Origin: Clostridium thailandense
GTDB taxonomy: Bacteria; Bacillota; Clostridia; Clostridiales; Clostridiaceae
DNA: 64,000 bases
NCBI RefSeq assembly: GCF_019207025.1
Contig: NZ_JAEEGC010000018.1
Coordinates: 1 to 64,000 of the forward strand
Direction: 5' to 3'
In this document: positions 42,161 through 51,419 of the stretch, piece by piece
Layout of the letters: every line of letters begins with the position of its first letter
Position numbering within the stretch: position 1 is the stretch's first letter
Notes under the pieces: generated by a model
Told to the model about the DNA's origin: nothing
Database searches by the model: none
What the model saw: only the letters and a program-made list of their open reading frames with translations
Translations under genes and position numbers: made by a program

Positions 42161-42358
42161 ATGTCAACGGAAAATTTAATTTCAGATGATGAACTCGATA
42201 AAGCATCAGGGGGAGGACTAAGGAAGCCTACAGGAGAATTTTTTGGCACCTCAAAATGTCCTGGGCCTGAAAATTTCGATTGTTCTTATCCATGCGATGA
42301 ATGTTATAGTCTTATGGTGGACAGTACCGGTCTTAATTATTGCTCGGAAGCATGTTAA
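42161..42358 (+). CDS. Short-leader Cys-rich RiPP-like precursor
   Basis: A 65-residue peptide with a leader of about 18 residues ending SDDELDKASGG and a core with cysteines at 33, 41, 45, 48, 61 and 65. The core aligns with that of the Nif11-type peptide at 36712: G-T-[SN]-x-C-P-G, then P-C-x2-C, then a later [YH]-C. The leaders differ in length (18 against 74). AAGGAGG precedes ATG 42161 and motif R2 lies just upstream. It is followed by a 512-aa protein in the same direction. Four cysteines in common suggest disulfides, thioethers or metal binding; which is unknown. Confidence 0.68.
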   Translation: MSTENLISDDELDKASGGGLRKPTGEFFGTSKCPGPENFDCSYPCDECYSLMVDSTGLNYCSEAC

Positions 42359-42483
42359 ATGTTTTTGTGGATGTCATTTTATCAATTATAAACTAGTGAT
42401 GGTTTTAATATTAAGCTATAAAACATGTCAACATTCCACAGTGTGTATATATCAATTACAATAAAAAGCTAAGAAAGGAGAGT

Positions 42484-44022
42484 ATGATTACACAAGTTTT
42501 TAATGTGAGTATATCATACAACAAATATACTATGTCCTATATTAATGATCTTCGAACTTTCAAGGAAGAGGAGAAAGAGTTTCTAAAAAACTTAGAAGCC
42601 CAGGATCTTTCATATAATCAAGGAGAATTTTTAAAGGTTGATCCTTTTGATATGTGCAATAAGCATCTCATGACAAGCTGTTTTGGAAATAACAACAACA
42701 ACCCCTATCTTTCCTGTGCAATGGCCCCTGCGCCAGGACAGACAGCTAAAGATTATACTCCTATTGAGGGAGACCCAGATAAGTGTTTGTCATTTCATAT
42801 GGGATTTAATGAGGCTATTGTAATTATTGGAGAAACACCGCCGGAGGTCACCTATTTCAGCTATGGTGCCTATTTAAACTTACGTTATGTAGAGAAGCAG
42901 GACAGAAAACCAGTAGATATAAAAATAACGCCTATTCGTAACAAACCAATTAAGAGTATTAATGATCATCATGAACTGGTATATGGTTGTTTGGGTGAAC
43001 CTTTGAATCTTTTAAAAATCAACACTCCAGGTACGAAAGAAGGCATACTTGATCACAATTGTCCATTTAATCAGCCATTTTTAATTATATTTACTTCAAA
43101 TGAGGACTTGAGAAAGCAAATATATGAGGCGGCTGTCAAAGCAAATATTTCACGAGATTCTATAAACACTATAGTCATACCTCAGGACATTGTCAATTTA
43201 GGTATTGATGAGACTTGTGACACCGTTTCTATTCTCAATCGTATTTCAAATTGTAAGAAAGATAATGATAAGGATACTAAGAATGATGTTAAATTAAAGG
43301 CTTATATTAAAAGACCACCGGTGAATGCTTATAGAATCACAGCAAATTATAAAGGCGGATCTCCTATTTCTATTCCAAATTTAAGCGTTCGCGGCAATGG
43401 GAAGACGGAACTTCAGTATATTAAACCTGTAGAGGAGCTAAGAAAGAGAATACTGTCAGCTTATTGTGACGAATATGATGCAGTGGAACTTACCACAGAT
43501 GTTTGGCTGCAAGAAAGCTATATTGCCATTCAACAAAACCTTAATGATTTAGGAGAAGGACGGGATACAAGTTATTTGGCAACGGGGTCATTTATATTGC
43601 CATATGAGGATGCTTTTTTAGTTGCATATGGAGTTAATCATGCCCAAACGAAGAAATGTACCTATTCAAATATTATAGTTTATGGCAGTAAATATGATAA
43701 CGGAGTTGTCAGTGCAAATAGCAAGGAGATACTAGGCAGTGCCAAGGAATATTTTGAAGGTTCTGATGTTGATAAGCTTTATGCTTATAAGTTTGGCTTT
43801 CAAAACAATAAAAACTGTAATAATTACAAACAAATACCAAGTGCTGATCCTAAGACTTTTAAAGATAATCCACAAACAGAAAATATCAATCCAGCTGAAG
43901 AGATTTATATTGGTTTTAGGGCATATTTAGAGCAATGCACAAAGGTTGGGCCTTCTCCAAATGAGCTAATATTTGATAGGGTTATTCTTTTTATAAAAAA
44001 AGATCGTCATAAAAATTCATAA
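42484..44022 (+). CDS. Unrecognised 512-aa protein downstream of the precursor
   Basis: Begins MITQVFNVSISYNKYTMSYI. No signal peptide or membrane span; rich in Asn, Asp and Pro, cysteines spread throughout. Segments that look conserved are IVIIGETPPEVTYFSYGAYL, the middle FLIIFTSNEDLRKQIYEAAV with IVIPQDIVNLG, and VRGNGKTELQYIKPVEELRK. I recall similar GETP-P-x-YFS proteins in diverse bacteria without a function. AAGGAG precedes ATG 42484. Lying 125 bases after the precursor and before a hairpin at 44063, it shares its transcript and could be a maturation, protection or effector protein; none of these is shown. Confidence 0.6.
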   Translation: MITQVFNVSISYNKYTMSYINDLRTFKEEEKEFLKNLEAQDLSYNQGEFLKVDPFDMCNKHLMTSCFGNNNNNPYLSCAMAPAPGQTAKDYTPIEGDPDKCLSFHMGFNEAIVIIGETPPEVTYFSYGAYLNLRYVEKQDRKPVDIKITPIRNKPIKSINDHHELVYGCLGEPLNLLKINTPGTKEGILDHNCPFNQPFLIIFTSNEDLRKQIYEAAVKANISRDSINTIVIPQDIVNLGIDETCDTVSILNRISNCKKDNDKDTKNDVKLKAYIKRPPVNAYRITANYKGGSPISIPNLSVRGNGKTELQYIKPVEELRKRILSAYCDEYDAVELTTDVWLQESYIAIQQNLNDLGEGRDTSYLATGSFILPYEDAFLVAYGVNHAQTKKCTYSNIIVYGSKYDNGVVSANSKEILGSAKEYFEGSDVDKLYAYKFGFQNNKNCNNYKQIPSADPKTFKDNPQTENINPAEEIYIGFRAYLEQCTKVGPSPNELIFDRVILFIKKDRHKNS

Positions 44023-44062
44023 CATTTATCTTTTGATGTACCCTCTAATCAGTTCATATATA

Positions 44063-44099
44063 AGCTTTGCAAGGATTAAAGTTACCCCCTTGCAAAGCT
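44063..44099 (+). terminator. Hairpin ending the precursor operon
   Basis: AGCTTTGCAAGG (44063-44074) pairs perfectly with CCTTGCAAAGCT (44088-44099). No T run follows, so it may be a stabilising hairpin or a weak terminator. Confidence 0.55.
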
Positions 44100-44112
44100 C
44101 TAAACATAAATA

Positions 44113-44156
44113 TAGTAAATTTATAAACATCATGGTTAAAAGGACATTTAACACAC
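44113..44156. repeat. Mosaic repeat fragment
   Basis: ATAGTAAATTTATAAACATC resembles 3751-3771, and ATCATGGTTAAAAGGACATT resembles the 5' edge of the RibD-like remnant (12885-12904). A third small piece of the same mosaic, between the precursor operon and apbE. Confidence 0.55.
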
Positions 44157-44211
44157 AAAACTTTGGACATTCTGGGTTACAACAATGAATATCACCTTAT
44201 TCTTTGGAATG

Positions 44212-45150
44212 TTACATTGTTAATGGATATATTTTTCCTATAAGATTATCTGTATAGGCTAGTTTTCCATCCACAGTTATTACAACAGCACCTATGCCCT
44301 TGATTGTATTAACTCTATGAATAATTGAAGCTGCATCTAATCCAAAGAATTTTGTAGTATATATATCGCAGTCCAGGGATTTATCAGCAATAATAGTTAA
44401 AGAGGCTATATTGCTTTCTATTGGATAACCTGTTTTGCTGTCAAATATATGGTGGTATTTAGTTCCATTCTTTTCAAACACTCTTTCATATATTCCTGAA
44501 GTTACAACGGATTGATCTCTTATTTTCAGAGCTGCCACCGCATTTCCTCTTGGTAGAAATGGATTTTGTATTCCTACATTCCAGTCACCGCCTTTAGATG
44601 GTGATTCTCCAAAAACGAGAACATTACCTCCCATATCTACCATAGCTGAAACAGCACCATTCTCTTTAAAGAATTCCATAACTTTATCAGCAAAATAGCC
44701 CTTAGCTATGGCTCCAAGGTCTATCTCCATGCCTTTTTTAAGGAAATACACAGTGTTTTTTTCATCATCTAGCTGTATATTTTCAGGCTTTAAAAGTTCC
44801 AGTACCTTTGCTATAGCTTCTTTCTCTGGTACCTGTGCCTCTTCAAAACCTATTCTCCATAATTTTATTAATGGACCTATTGCAATATTTAAATATGAAT
44901 TGTCACATAGACTATGTTTTTTTCCTATTTTTATCAACTCATATAGTTCCTCATTTACTTTTTGCGGAGCCAAGAAAGCTGTTTTTTTTAGCATAGCAAG
45001 CTGTGAAGTTTGGCTGTTGGCACTAAAGACTTCTTCATAATGAAGCAGCATGCCGCAAGCCTTTTCTGCAAGCTTTTCAGCAGACTCTCCCTTTATATAG
45101 AGAGAAATTTTTGTTCCCATAAGATGTATTATCTTTTTATACTCATTCAT
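44212..45150 (-). CDS. apbE: ApbE, FAD:protein FMN transferase
   Basis: A 312-aa enzyme that attaches FMN by a phosphodiester bond to a Thr or Ser of FMN_bind domains. The core GMEIDLGAIAKGYFADKV, MVDMGGNVLVFGE and the C-terminal HHIFDSKTGYP are intact, with the acidic metal site in SLDCDIYTT. No lipoprotein signal, so it acts in the cytoplasm, matching a cytoplasmic target. ATG 45150 overlaps the LysR stop by eight bases, so the two are co-transcribed. The fusion at 46878 with an SGAS motif is the likely substrate. Confidence 0.9.
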   Translation of the reverse strand: MNEYKKIIHLMGTKISLYIKGESAEKLAEKACGMLLHYEEVFSANSQTSQLAMLKKTAFLAPQKVNEELYELIKIGKKHSLCDNSYLNIAIGPLIKLWRIGFEEAQVPEKEAIAKVLELLKPENIQLDDEKNTVYFLKKGMEIDLGAIAKGYFADKVMEFFKENGAVSAMVDMGGNVLVFGESPSKGGDWNVGIQNPFLPRGNAVAALKIRDQSVVTSGIYERVFEKNGTKYHHIFDSKTGYPIESNIASLTIIADKSLDCDIYTTKFFGLDAASIIHRVNTIKGIGAVVITVDGKLAYTDNLIGKIYPLTM

Positions 45151-46090
45151 TTTCCTCACCTATATTGAAATTATTTTGCCCAGGAATTAGAAATGCATCT
45201 ATAAGATCTTTATCAATGTCAGTTAGTTTTCTTTCACTGTGATATGCTATAAAATAATCTAAACTCAGCTCATCAATTGGAAGTTGATATATATTATATT
45301 CAGATGGACACTCCTTTACATAGACGCTTTCTGGTATAAAGGTCAGTCCCAAATTATTCATTGCAAGTTTATGTACAGTATTGATTTCGGTGCTTTCCAT
45401 TATGATTTTGGGTTCCACCTTATAAAGGCTTAATAACTGATCTATCTGCTTTCTTATAGCAGAACCTTTGGCAGTTAGTATCAGCTTTTGACACAATAAC
45501 TTGTTTATGTCGATAGTTCCTTCTTTAATAATAGCCACGTCTTTTTGATATAGATCACAGCAGCGAGGAATAATAGCAAGGTATCTATGTCTGCCCCAAC
45601 TAATGGAGTTTAAGTTTGGAGAAATATTTCTTGAATTTTGTCCAATCCAAAAATCTAATTCACCATTTTGAGTGAGTTTCTCATTTTTTTCTGGTAAAGC
45701 CTCTGAAAGCTCTATTCTACAGTTTGGATGTGTATTCAAGAACTTTGGTAAAAAAAGAGGTAAAAGGTAGGTTCCAAGGCTAGGAAGCACTCCTATCCTT
45801 ATAACTTTGTTATCTATATCTGACACAGCTGATATTTCCCTAAGGAGCTTCGCATAATTATTTTCCATTGAAGTTAAATACTGATAATATATCTTCCCCT
45901 GCTCCGTTAATCGATATGGCAGTTTACTGCGACTTATAAGCTCACAGTTTAACTGAGTTTCTATCCTTTTAATAACCTGTGTCAAATAAGGTTGAGAAAT
46001 ATAAAGTGATTTGGCAGCCTTGCCATAATTACTATGTTTTAAAATGGCATCAATATAAAATAATATATCCTGAGAGTAGTATTTTGACAT
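45143..46090 (-). CDS. LysR-family regulator of the flavin reductase cluster
   Basis: A 315-aa regulator with an N-terminal LysR helix-turn-helix (NYGKAAKSLYISQPYLTQVI) and an effector domain (RIGVLPSLGTYLLPLFLPKF). AAGGATG precedes the ATG. It is divergent from the FMN reductase genes and upstream of apbE in one operon. The palindrome at 46142-46157 is its probable binding site. By analogy with acrylate/cinnamate reductase loci, the inducer could be an unsaturated carboxylic acid; that is inference. Confidence 0.87.
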   Translation of the reverse strand: MSKYYSQDILFYIDAILKHSNYGKAAKSLYISQPYLTQVIKRIETQLNCELISRSKLPYRLTEQGKIYYQYLTSMENNYAKLLREISAVSDIDNKVIRIGVLPSLGTYLLPLFLPKFLNTHPNCRIELSEALPEKNEKLTQNGELDFWIGQNSRNISPNLNSISWGRHRYLAIIPRCCDLYQKDVAIIKEGTIDINKLLCQKLILTAKGSAIRKQIDQLLSLYKVEPKIIMESTEINTVHKLAMNNLGLTFIPESVYVKECPSEYNIYQLPIDELSLDYFIAYHSERKLTDIDKDLIDAFLIPGQNNFNIGEENE

Positions 46091-46141
46091 TTAACTCATC
46101 CTTTTGTAAGATAATTAACTTATTTATTCTTGTGCTTGATT

Positions 46142-46157
46142 ATAACAAATATGTTAT
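46142..46157. promoter_or_regulatory. Candidate LysR box in the divergent spacer
   Basis: ATAAC-AAATAT-GTTAT, a 16-base interrupted palindrome in the spacer between the LysR gene and the reductases. A TATAAT lies at 46183-46188 for the rightward genes. The form fits the LysR T-N11-A rule. Confidence 0.55.
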
Positions 46158-46263
46158 CAAACTTCAATAAATAACTATTAGATATAATGTATTTAAAATG
46201 TTAAAATTATATCAAAGAATTACTAAAGATTATGAAATTTTGAAATACAGAAAGGGGATCACT

Positions 46264-46863
46264 ATGAAATATTTAGCAATTGTAGGTACGAACTCAGATG
46301 TGTCAACTAATCGTATGCTGCTTCAATTTATGCAAAAGCATTTTTTAAGTATGGCGGAGATAGAACTATATGAAATTAAGGATTTACCTGCCTTTAATGA
46401 ACCAGAGGATTCTGATATTCCTCTAAAGGTAGCAGAATTATCCGATAAAATTCTTAAAGCAGATGGAGTAATAATAGCAACTCCAGAGTATGATCATGCT
46501 ATACCTGCTGTTTTAAAAAGTGCTCTTGAATGGATTAGTTACACTAGTCAAGCACTTACTGATAAGCCTGTTCTAATAGTGGGGGCTTCTCATGGTACAC
46601 TTGGATCTTCTCGTGCACAGGCACATCTTAGACAAATACTTGATTCACCTGAGCTTGCTGCTAGAATTATGCCAAGTAGTGAATTCCTTTTGGGAAAATC
46701 ACAGAGTGCATTTAATAGTGAAGGAAATCTTATCTATCAAGATAAGCTAGCAGAGCTTGAGGAAATTTTCAGAGAGTTTCTTTTATTTACAGATATTACA
46801 TCAAAACTTTTAGCAGAAAAAGTTTCAAATAAAAAAGTTAAAAAATTCACTTGGCAAGAGTAG
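46264..46863 (+). CDS. NAD(P)H-dependent FMN reductase
   Basis: A 199-aa flavodoxin-fold reductase (WrbA/SsuE-like group) with the flavin-phosphate loop near residues 7-15 ([11 protein letters not shown]), the family motif [20 protein letters not shown] and the [13 protein letters not shown] segment. It should reduce FMN with NAD(P)H. AAAGGGGATC precedes ATG 46264; the frame opening at 46198 lacks a site. It is a close relative of the N-terminal domain of the next gene, 14 bases downstream, so a duplication within the operon is likely. Confidence 0.87.
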   Translation: MKYLAIVGTNSDVSTNRMLLQFMQKHFLSMAEIELYEIKDLPAFNEPEDSDIPLKVAELSDKILKADGVIIATPEYDHAIPAVLKSALEWISYTSQALTDKPVLIVGASHGTLGSSRAQAHLRQILDSPELAARIMPSSEFLLGKSQSAFNSEGNLIYQDKLAELEEIFREFLLFTDITSKLLAEKVSNKKVKKFTWQE

Positions 46864-46877
46864 GAGGATTAATAACA

Positions 46878-49301
46878 ATGAAATTTATAGCAATTGTTGG
46901 AACTAGTGCAAAAAGATCATATAATCGTAAACTACTTCAGTTTATGAAAAAATATTTTGAATCAAAGGCAGAAATAGAAATACTTGAGATTACAGATGTT
47001 CCTATGTTTAATCAATCTGATAATCAATCCTCAAGTGAAGTGATACAGATGTTCAATGATAAGATTACGGCAAGTGACGGTGTTATTATAGCTACTCCTG
47101 AGTATAATCACTCAATTCCATCCAGTCTTAAAAGCTTAATTGAATGGTTAAGTTTTGACCTTCATCCACTTGCTGGCAAACCAGTAATGATCCTTGGAGC
47201 TTCTCTTGATGTTCAAGGTTCTTCCCGTGCACAACTGCATCTTCGCCAAATCCTAGATGCACCAGGTGTTGATGCAAATGTAATGCCAGGATATGAATTT
47301 TTACTTGGAAGCGCACATAAAGCCTTTGATGAAGAAGGCAATCTAAAGGATGAAAGAACCATAGACTTCTTAGAAATATGCTTACTACGCTTTATGCGTT
47401 TCTCAAAGATTGCAAATCAGCTAAACGAAGAAGAAGAGTTTTCCTTTGAACCAGGAGAATATGAAGTAAAGGCAATAGGTCACGGCGGAAGTCTTCCAAT
47501 GAAGGTATCTTTTAGTGAAAAGAGAATAGAAAGTATAGATATAGATACAGAAGGCGAGACAGAAGGACTTGCAGATGTGGTTTTTGTAAGAATACCAGAT
47601 AAAATAATTGAAGGACAGACATTAAATGTTGATGCTCTTTCTGGTGCTTCTGAAACTAGTAATGCTGTACTAGATGGTGTAGCCAAAGCAATTAAGCTTG
47701 CAGGAGTTAACCCTGACATCCTTAAGAGACGTCCAAAGCCTGCTAGCAGTCTATTAAGAGAAGACGAAGAATATACTTGTGATGTAGTAGTTGTAGGCGG
47801 AGGCGGTGCTGGACTAAGTGCAGCTGCAACAGTGCTGCAAAATGGCTGTAGTGCTATTGTTATTGAGAAATATCCAGCAGTAGGTGGAAATACCATACGT
47901 TCAGGTGGTCCTGTCAATGCTGCAGATCCAGAATGGCAGAGACAGTTTGAAGAAAATCCAGGAGAAAGACATACTATTGAAGAATTACTAGCTACAGATG
48001 AGAGCTTAATTCATCCAGAATATATAGAGGATTTCCGTGCACTTAGAGAAGAATTTTCTGCTTACAAGAAAAAGTTTGACACACAAAAGGGACATCTATT
48101 TGACTCTCCACTACTTCACAGAATGCAAACATATTTTGGTGGTAAAAGAACGGACCTTAATGGAAACACCATATATGGACAATATGACCTGGTAAAGATA
48201 CTTACTGACAGAGCTTTAGAAAGTGTTAAATGGCTAGAGGAAATAGGGGTTGAGTATGATAAGAGCTTAGTATTTGCTCCTGTTGGTGCACTTTGGCGCC
48301 GTGGTCATAAGCCGGTGAAAAATTATGGAACAGCCTTTATACTTGCACTATCAAAATATGTACAAGAAAACTGTGGAAAAATCATTACTGATAGCCCTGT
48401 AAAAGAATTTATTATAGAAGATGGTGAAATAAAAGGAGTTATAGCAACTGGTGTCAATGGCCAAAAGATAACTGTTCATGCAAAAGCAGTAGTGCTTGCA
48501 AGTGGTGGTTTTGGTGCAAACACAAAGATGCTAAAAGAATACAACACTTACTGGAGCAATATTGATGATAATATAAGAACTACCAATTCCTATGCTATGA
48601 CTGGTGATGGAATATTACTTGGTAAATCTGTAGGAGCAGCACTTACAGGAATGGGCTTTACTCAAATGATGCCTGTAGCTGATCCTGAAACTGGTGAATT
48701 ATTCAGTGGAGTTCAAGTACCTCCTGAAAACTTTGTAATGGTAAATAAAGAAGGAAAAAGATTTATTAATGAATTCTCTGGAAGAGATGTTTTAACAAAA
48801 GCTGCTATTGACCAGGGTGGTTTATTCTACCTTATAGCCGATGATGAAATAAAGAAAACTGCGGCTAATACAAGTCAAGAAAAGCTAGACCGTCAGGTAG
48901 AAGCTGGTACTCTATTTAGAGCAGATACACTAGAAGAGCTAGCAGTAAAAGTTGGTATGGAGCCTGCAGTTCTTGTAGACACAATTAATAAATATAATTC
49001 CTATGTTGATGCAGGCTTTGATCCTGAATTTCATAAGGATACCTTTAGCTTAAAAGTTTTAAAGGCACCGTTTTATGCCACTCCTAGAAAGCCAGCAGTT
49101 CATCATACAATGGGCGGACTTAAGATAGACACTAAAGCCCATGTATTAGATGAAAATGATAAATGCATTAAAAATCTTTATGCTGCTGGAGAAGTTGCTG
49201 GAGGCATCCATGCAGGTAACCGTCTTGGCGGTAATGCATTAACTGATATATTTACCTTCGGAAGAATTGCTGGTAAAACTGCAGTTGATGAAATGAAATA
49301 G
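46878..49301 (+). CDS. FMN reductase / FMN_bind / FAD_binding_2 fusion, enoate (fumarate-type) reductase
   Basis: An 807-aa soluble flavoprotein with three parts: NAD(P)H-dependent FMN reductase (1-185; [18 protein letters not shown]), FMN_bind (about 193-278) with covalent-FMN motif SGAS (255-258, Ser258 the expected site), and a fumarate-reductase-like FAD domain (298-805; [45 protein letters not shown]). All cofactors are in one chain, giving an electron path from NAD(P)H to a C=C bond. This matches the cytoplasmic NADH:acrylate or cinnamate reductases described in Vibrio. TAGGAGGAT precedes ATG 46878. Substrate is not determinable; fumarate, acrylate, urocanate and cinnamate are all possible. 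Confidence 0.85.
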   Translation: MKFIAIVGTSAKRSYNRKLLQFMKKYFESKAEIEILEITDVPMFNQSDNQSSSEVIQMFNDKITASDGVIIATPEYNHSIPSSLKSLIEWLSFDLHPLAGKPVMILGASLDVQGSSRAQLHLRQILDAPGVDANVMPGYEFLLGSAHKAFDEEGNLKDERTIDFLEICLLRFMRFSKIANQLNEEEEFSFEPGEYEVKAIGHGGSLPMKVSFSEKRIESIDIDTEGETEGLADVVFVRIPDKIIEGQTLNVDALSGASETSNAVLDGVAKAIKLAGVNPDILKRRPKPASSLLREDEEYTCDVVVVGGGGAGLSAAATVLQNGCSAIVIEKYPAVGGNTIRSGGPVNAADPEWQRQFEENPGERHTIEELLATDESLIHPEYIEDFRALREEFSAYKKKFDTQKGHLFDSPLLHRMQTYFGGKRTDLNGNTIYGQYDLVKILTDRALESVKWLEEIGVEYDKSLVFAPVGALWRRGHKPVKNYGTAFILALSKYVQENCGKIITDSPVKEFIIEDGEIKGVIATGVNGQKITVHAKAVVLASGGFGANTKMLKEYNTYWSNIDDNIRTTNSYAMTGDGILLGKSVGAALTGMGFTQMMPVADPETGELFSGVQVPPENFVMVNKEGKRFINEFSGRDVLTKAAIDQGGLFYLIADDEIKKTAANTSQEKLDRQVEAGTLFRADTLEELAVKVGMEPAVLVDTINKYNSYVDAGFDPEFHKDTFSLKVLKAPFYATPRKPAVHHTMGGLKIDTKAHVLDENDKCIKNLYAAGEVAGGIHAGNRLGGNALTDIFTFGRIAGKTAVDEMK

Positions 49302-49404
49302 TTAATGTTTATATAATTAAAATAAGAAATTTTAATTCCAAACTTTGGTCTGAGAAAATGAGTATATGAACTGGCAAGGTACCAGATACAAAGGAAAAGA
49401 GTCT

Positions 49405-49611
49405 ATGACACGCATAAGTAAAAATGTGGTTATAGGCTCTTTCTCTTGTCTTTCAAATATTGAAGTTACTAAAATCAAAAGAGGACTGAAGCTTATGGAA
49501 AAGGAACTTAGTGTGAAAGCCAGGAAAACGGATAAAAAGTTATATTTTCCTACTTTCCATATTTTTATTAAAAAAGGTTCTGCAAGTAGAGGTCTTGATA
49601 GCGCAAAATAA
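49405..49611 (+). other. Open frame of 68 codons, unassigned
   Basis: ATG 49405 with AAGGAAAAGAG upstream opens MTRISKNVVIGSFSCLSNIE and ends RGLDSAK. The composition is basic and no family is recognised. It lies in the 333-base gap between two convergent genes and could be the end of a lost gene. The rest of the gap holds nothing visible. Confidence 0.25.
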
Positions 49612-49634
49612 TCTATATTTGTCCTTCCTTGCTG

Positions 49635-50636
49635 TTATAAATCAAGATTTACTACAGTCCTACCTATTAGTTTTCCTTCAAGAATCCCCTGAATTTTTGT
49701 ATCTAAATCCTTTAGTGATACTTCCTGAACGTTTAAAGTTAAGTTATCAGGTTTCCATTCATTTGAAAGTAAATTCCATAGCTTTAATCTTAAGTCTCTA
49801 GGACATTGAACAGAATCTACTCCAAGGAGAGATATACCTCTAAGTATAAATGGATATACAGTTGTTGAAATCTCAGGAGAAGCAACATTTCCACAGGAGG
49901 TTACACTTCCACCATATTTAGTGGATTTAAGTGCTGTTGCTAGAATATTTCCACCAACTGTATCTATTACTCCAGCCCATCTTCCTTTTAGAAGGGTTCT
50001 TCCGGACCTATCATCTAATTCTTCTCTGAGAATTATATCTTTTGCTCCCATTTCTAATAATATATCTTTTGTTTCAGGTTTGCCTGTAGTAGCGATAACA
50101 CTGTACCCAAGCTTACTTAGGATGCTTACTGCGATGCTTCCTACTCCACCGGTTGCACCAGTTACTAATATATCTCCATCAGATGGAGTAATACCTGATG
50201 CTACTAGTTTATATAGAGATAAAGCAGCTGTAAAACCTGCAGTGCCATATATCATACTTTGCATCAGTGAGAGACTTTCAGGTAATTTAACTACCCAGTC
50301 AGCAGGAACTCTGATATACTGTCCGTAGCCTCCTGGAGTGTTCATGCCTAAGTCATACCCCGTAACTAGTACAGGATCTCCAATCTTAAAATTTTCATTG
50401 ATACTTTCAGCCACAATTCCAGCAGCATCTATTCCTGGGGTATGAGGATAGTTTCGTGTTACTCCTTTATTGCCCGTTGCTGAAAGGGCATCTTTATAAT
50501 TTAAAGATGAATACTTTACATTAATTAATACATCTCCCTCAGGAAGACTAGAAATTTCTTTATCTACAATTTCTTTTGAATAGGTATTGTTTTCATTTTC
50601 ACTTACTACCATGGCTTTAAATTTTTCCGTTGTCAT
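49635..50636 (-). CDS. YhdH/AcuI-type quinone oxidoreductase (acrylyl-CoA reductase-like)
   Basis: A 333-aa zinc-independent medium-chain reductase. The family start (SSLNYKDALSATGNKG), GIDAAGIV, the nucleotide-binding VTGATGGVGSIAVSIL and the end LEGKLIGRTVV are those of YhdH/AcuI proteins, which reduce acrylyl-CoA or similar enoyl compounds with NADPH. Its closeness to the enoate reductase cluster suggests related detoxification or use of unsaturated acids. It is divergent from a MarR regulator, with paired operators between. Confidence 0.87.
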   Translation of the reverse strand: MTTEKFKAMVVSENENNTYSKEIVDKEISSLPEGDVLINVKYSSLNYKDALSATGNKGVTRNYPHTPGIDAAGIVAESINENFKIGDPVLVTGYDLGMNTPGGYGQYIRVPADWVVKLPESLSLMQSMIYGTAGFTAALSLYKLVASGITPSDGDILVTGATGGVGSIAVSILSKLGYSVIATTGKPETKDILLEMGAKDIILREELDDRSGRTLLKGRWAGVIDTVGGNILATALKSTKYGGSVTSCGNVASPEISTTVYPFILRGISLLGVDSVQCPRDLRLKLWNLLSNEWKPDNLTLNVQEVSLKDLDTKIQGILEGKLIGRTVVNLDL

Positions 50637-50663
50637 TAATTTAAATTCTCCTCTCTAAAATAA

Positions 50664-50714
50664 TAGTTTGATGCAAAACTAATTATATATAGAAAATAGT
50701 TTTGTGTCAAACTA
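50664..50714. promoter_or_regulatory. Paired MarR operators, 33 bases apart
   Basis: TAGTTTGATGCAAAACTA (50664-50681) and TAGTTTTGTGTCAAACTA (50697-50714) are both TAGTTT-N6-AAACTA, and start 33 bases apart, three helical turns. Together they also form a larger inverted repeat. They sit between the reductase (minus) and the MarR gene (plus). Confidence 0.8.
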
Positions 50715-50813
50715 TTTTTCCAAGTGATATATATTGACTTATACTTTTCCATAGGATTATAATTTACATGATTAGTTAAGTTATGTAATTAAGTCTAAAG
50801 TTGAGGTTTTTAT

Positions 50814-51251
50814 ATGAATGATAAATATATAGTATATTTTATAAGCAGAACTAGAAAGAAAATGATAAGCTTTATCGAGAAGCAATTGCTTGAAAACGGT
50901 CTAGATGGGCTGATTTCTTCACATGGCAACATTCTTACCGCTCTATATGAAAATAATGGAAAGTTAACAATGAAGAGAATTGCTGAAATAACTGGAAAAG
51001 ATAAATCAACAATAACACCATTGGTAAATAAGCTATTGGAACTTGGATATATAACAAAGATAAAAGATGAAACAGATAAAAGAGTTACCTATATAATACT
51101 TACTAGCGAAGGTAACAAGATACAAGATAAGTATAAGGCTATTTCTAATGAAGTGTATGCTACTGCCTATAAAGATTTTTCACAAGAAGAAAAAGAGATA
51201 TTTTTAAAGCTATTAAAGAAAATAAGTAATAATTTCAATTCAAATACTTAA
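50814..51251 (+). CDS. MarR-family regulator of the YhdH-like gene
   Basis: A 145-aa winged-helix regulator with the recognition part MKRIAEITGKDKSTITPLVN and wing LLELGYITKIKDETDKRVTY. Short GAGG precedes ATG 50814. Divergent to the YhdH-like gene and flanked by the paired TAGTTT-N6-AAACTA sites, it most likely represses that reductase. The signal may be an electrophile or quinone, as for many MarR sensors; it has no cysteine, so a ligand rather than oxidation would trigger release. Confidence 0.85.
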   Translation: MNDKYIVYFISRTRKKMISFIEKQLLENGLDGLISSHGNILTALYENNGKLTMKRIAEITGKDKSTITPLVNKLLELGYITKIKDETDKRVTYIILTSEGNKIQDKYKAISNEVYATAYKDFSQEEKEIFLKLLKKISNNFNSNT

Positions 51252-51371
51252 TCAGAGAGAACTAAGCATAATATGTTTTATCAAAATTTATCGTTATTAA
51301 AAAGTTTGGAAGTATAAAAGTTGATATTATAAATCAAATAAAAGTAAAATTACATGATTTATTTAGAAGAG

Positions 51372-51402
51372 AAGCCCTAAATTTAAGGGGCTTAATTTTT
51401 TA
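51372..51402 (+). terminator. Terminator of the MarR gene
   Basis: AAGCCC...GGGGCTT (stem around TAAATTTAA) followed by AATTTTTTAG, 120 bases after the MarR stop. Confidence 0.65.
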
Positions 51403-51419
51403 GTTTTAAAAAATCAATT

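Noticed and set aside
47480-47917. 145-codon minus-strand frame opposite the flavoprotein fusion
   Set aside because: Pro/Ser/Thr-rich antisense shadow of the Gly-rich FAD domain.
49921-50328. 135-codon plus-strand frame opposite the YhdH-like gene
   Set aside because: Antisense shadow; no start signals and low-complexity composition.
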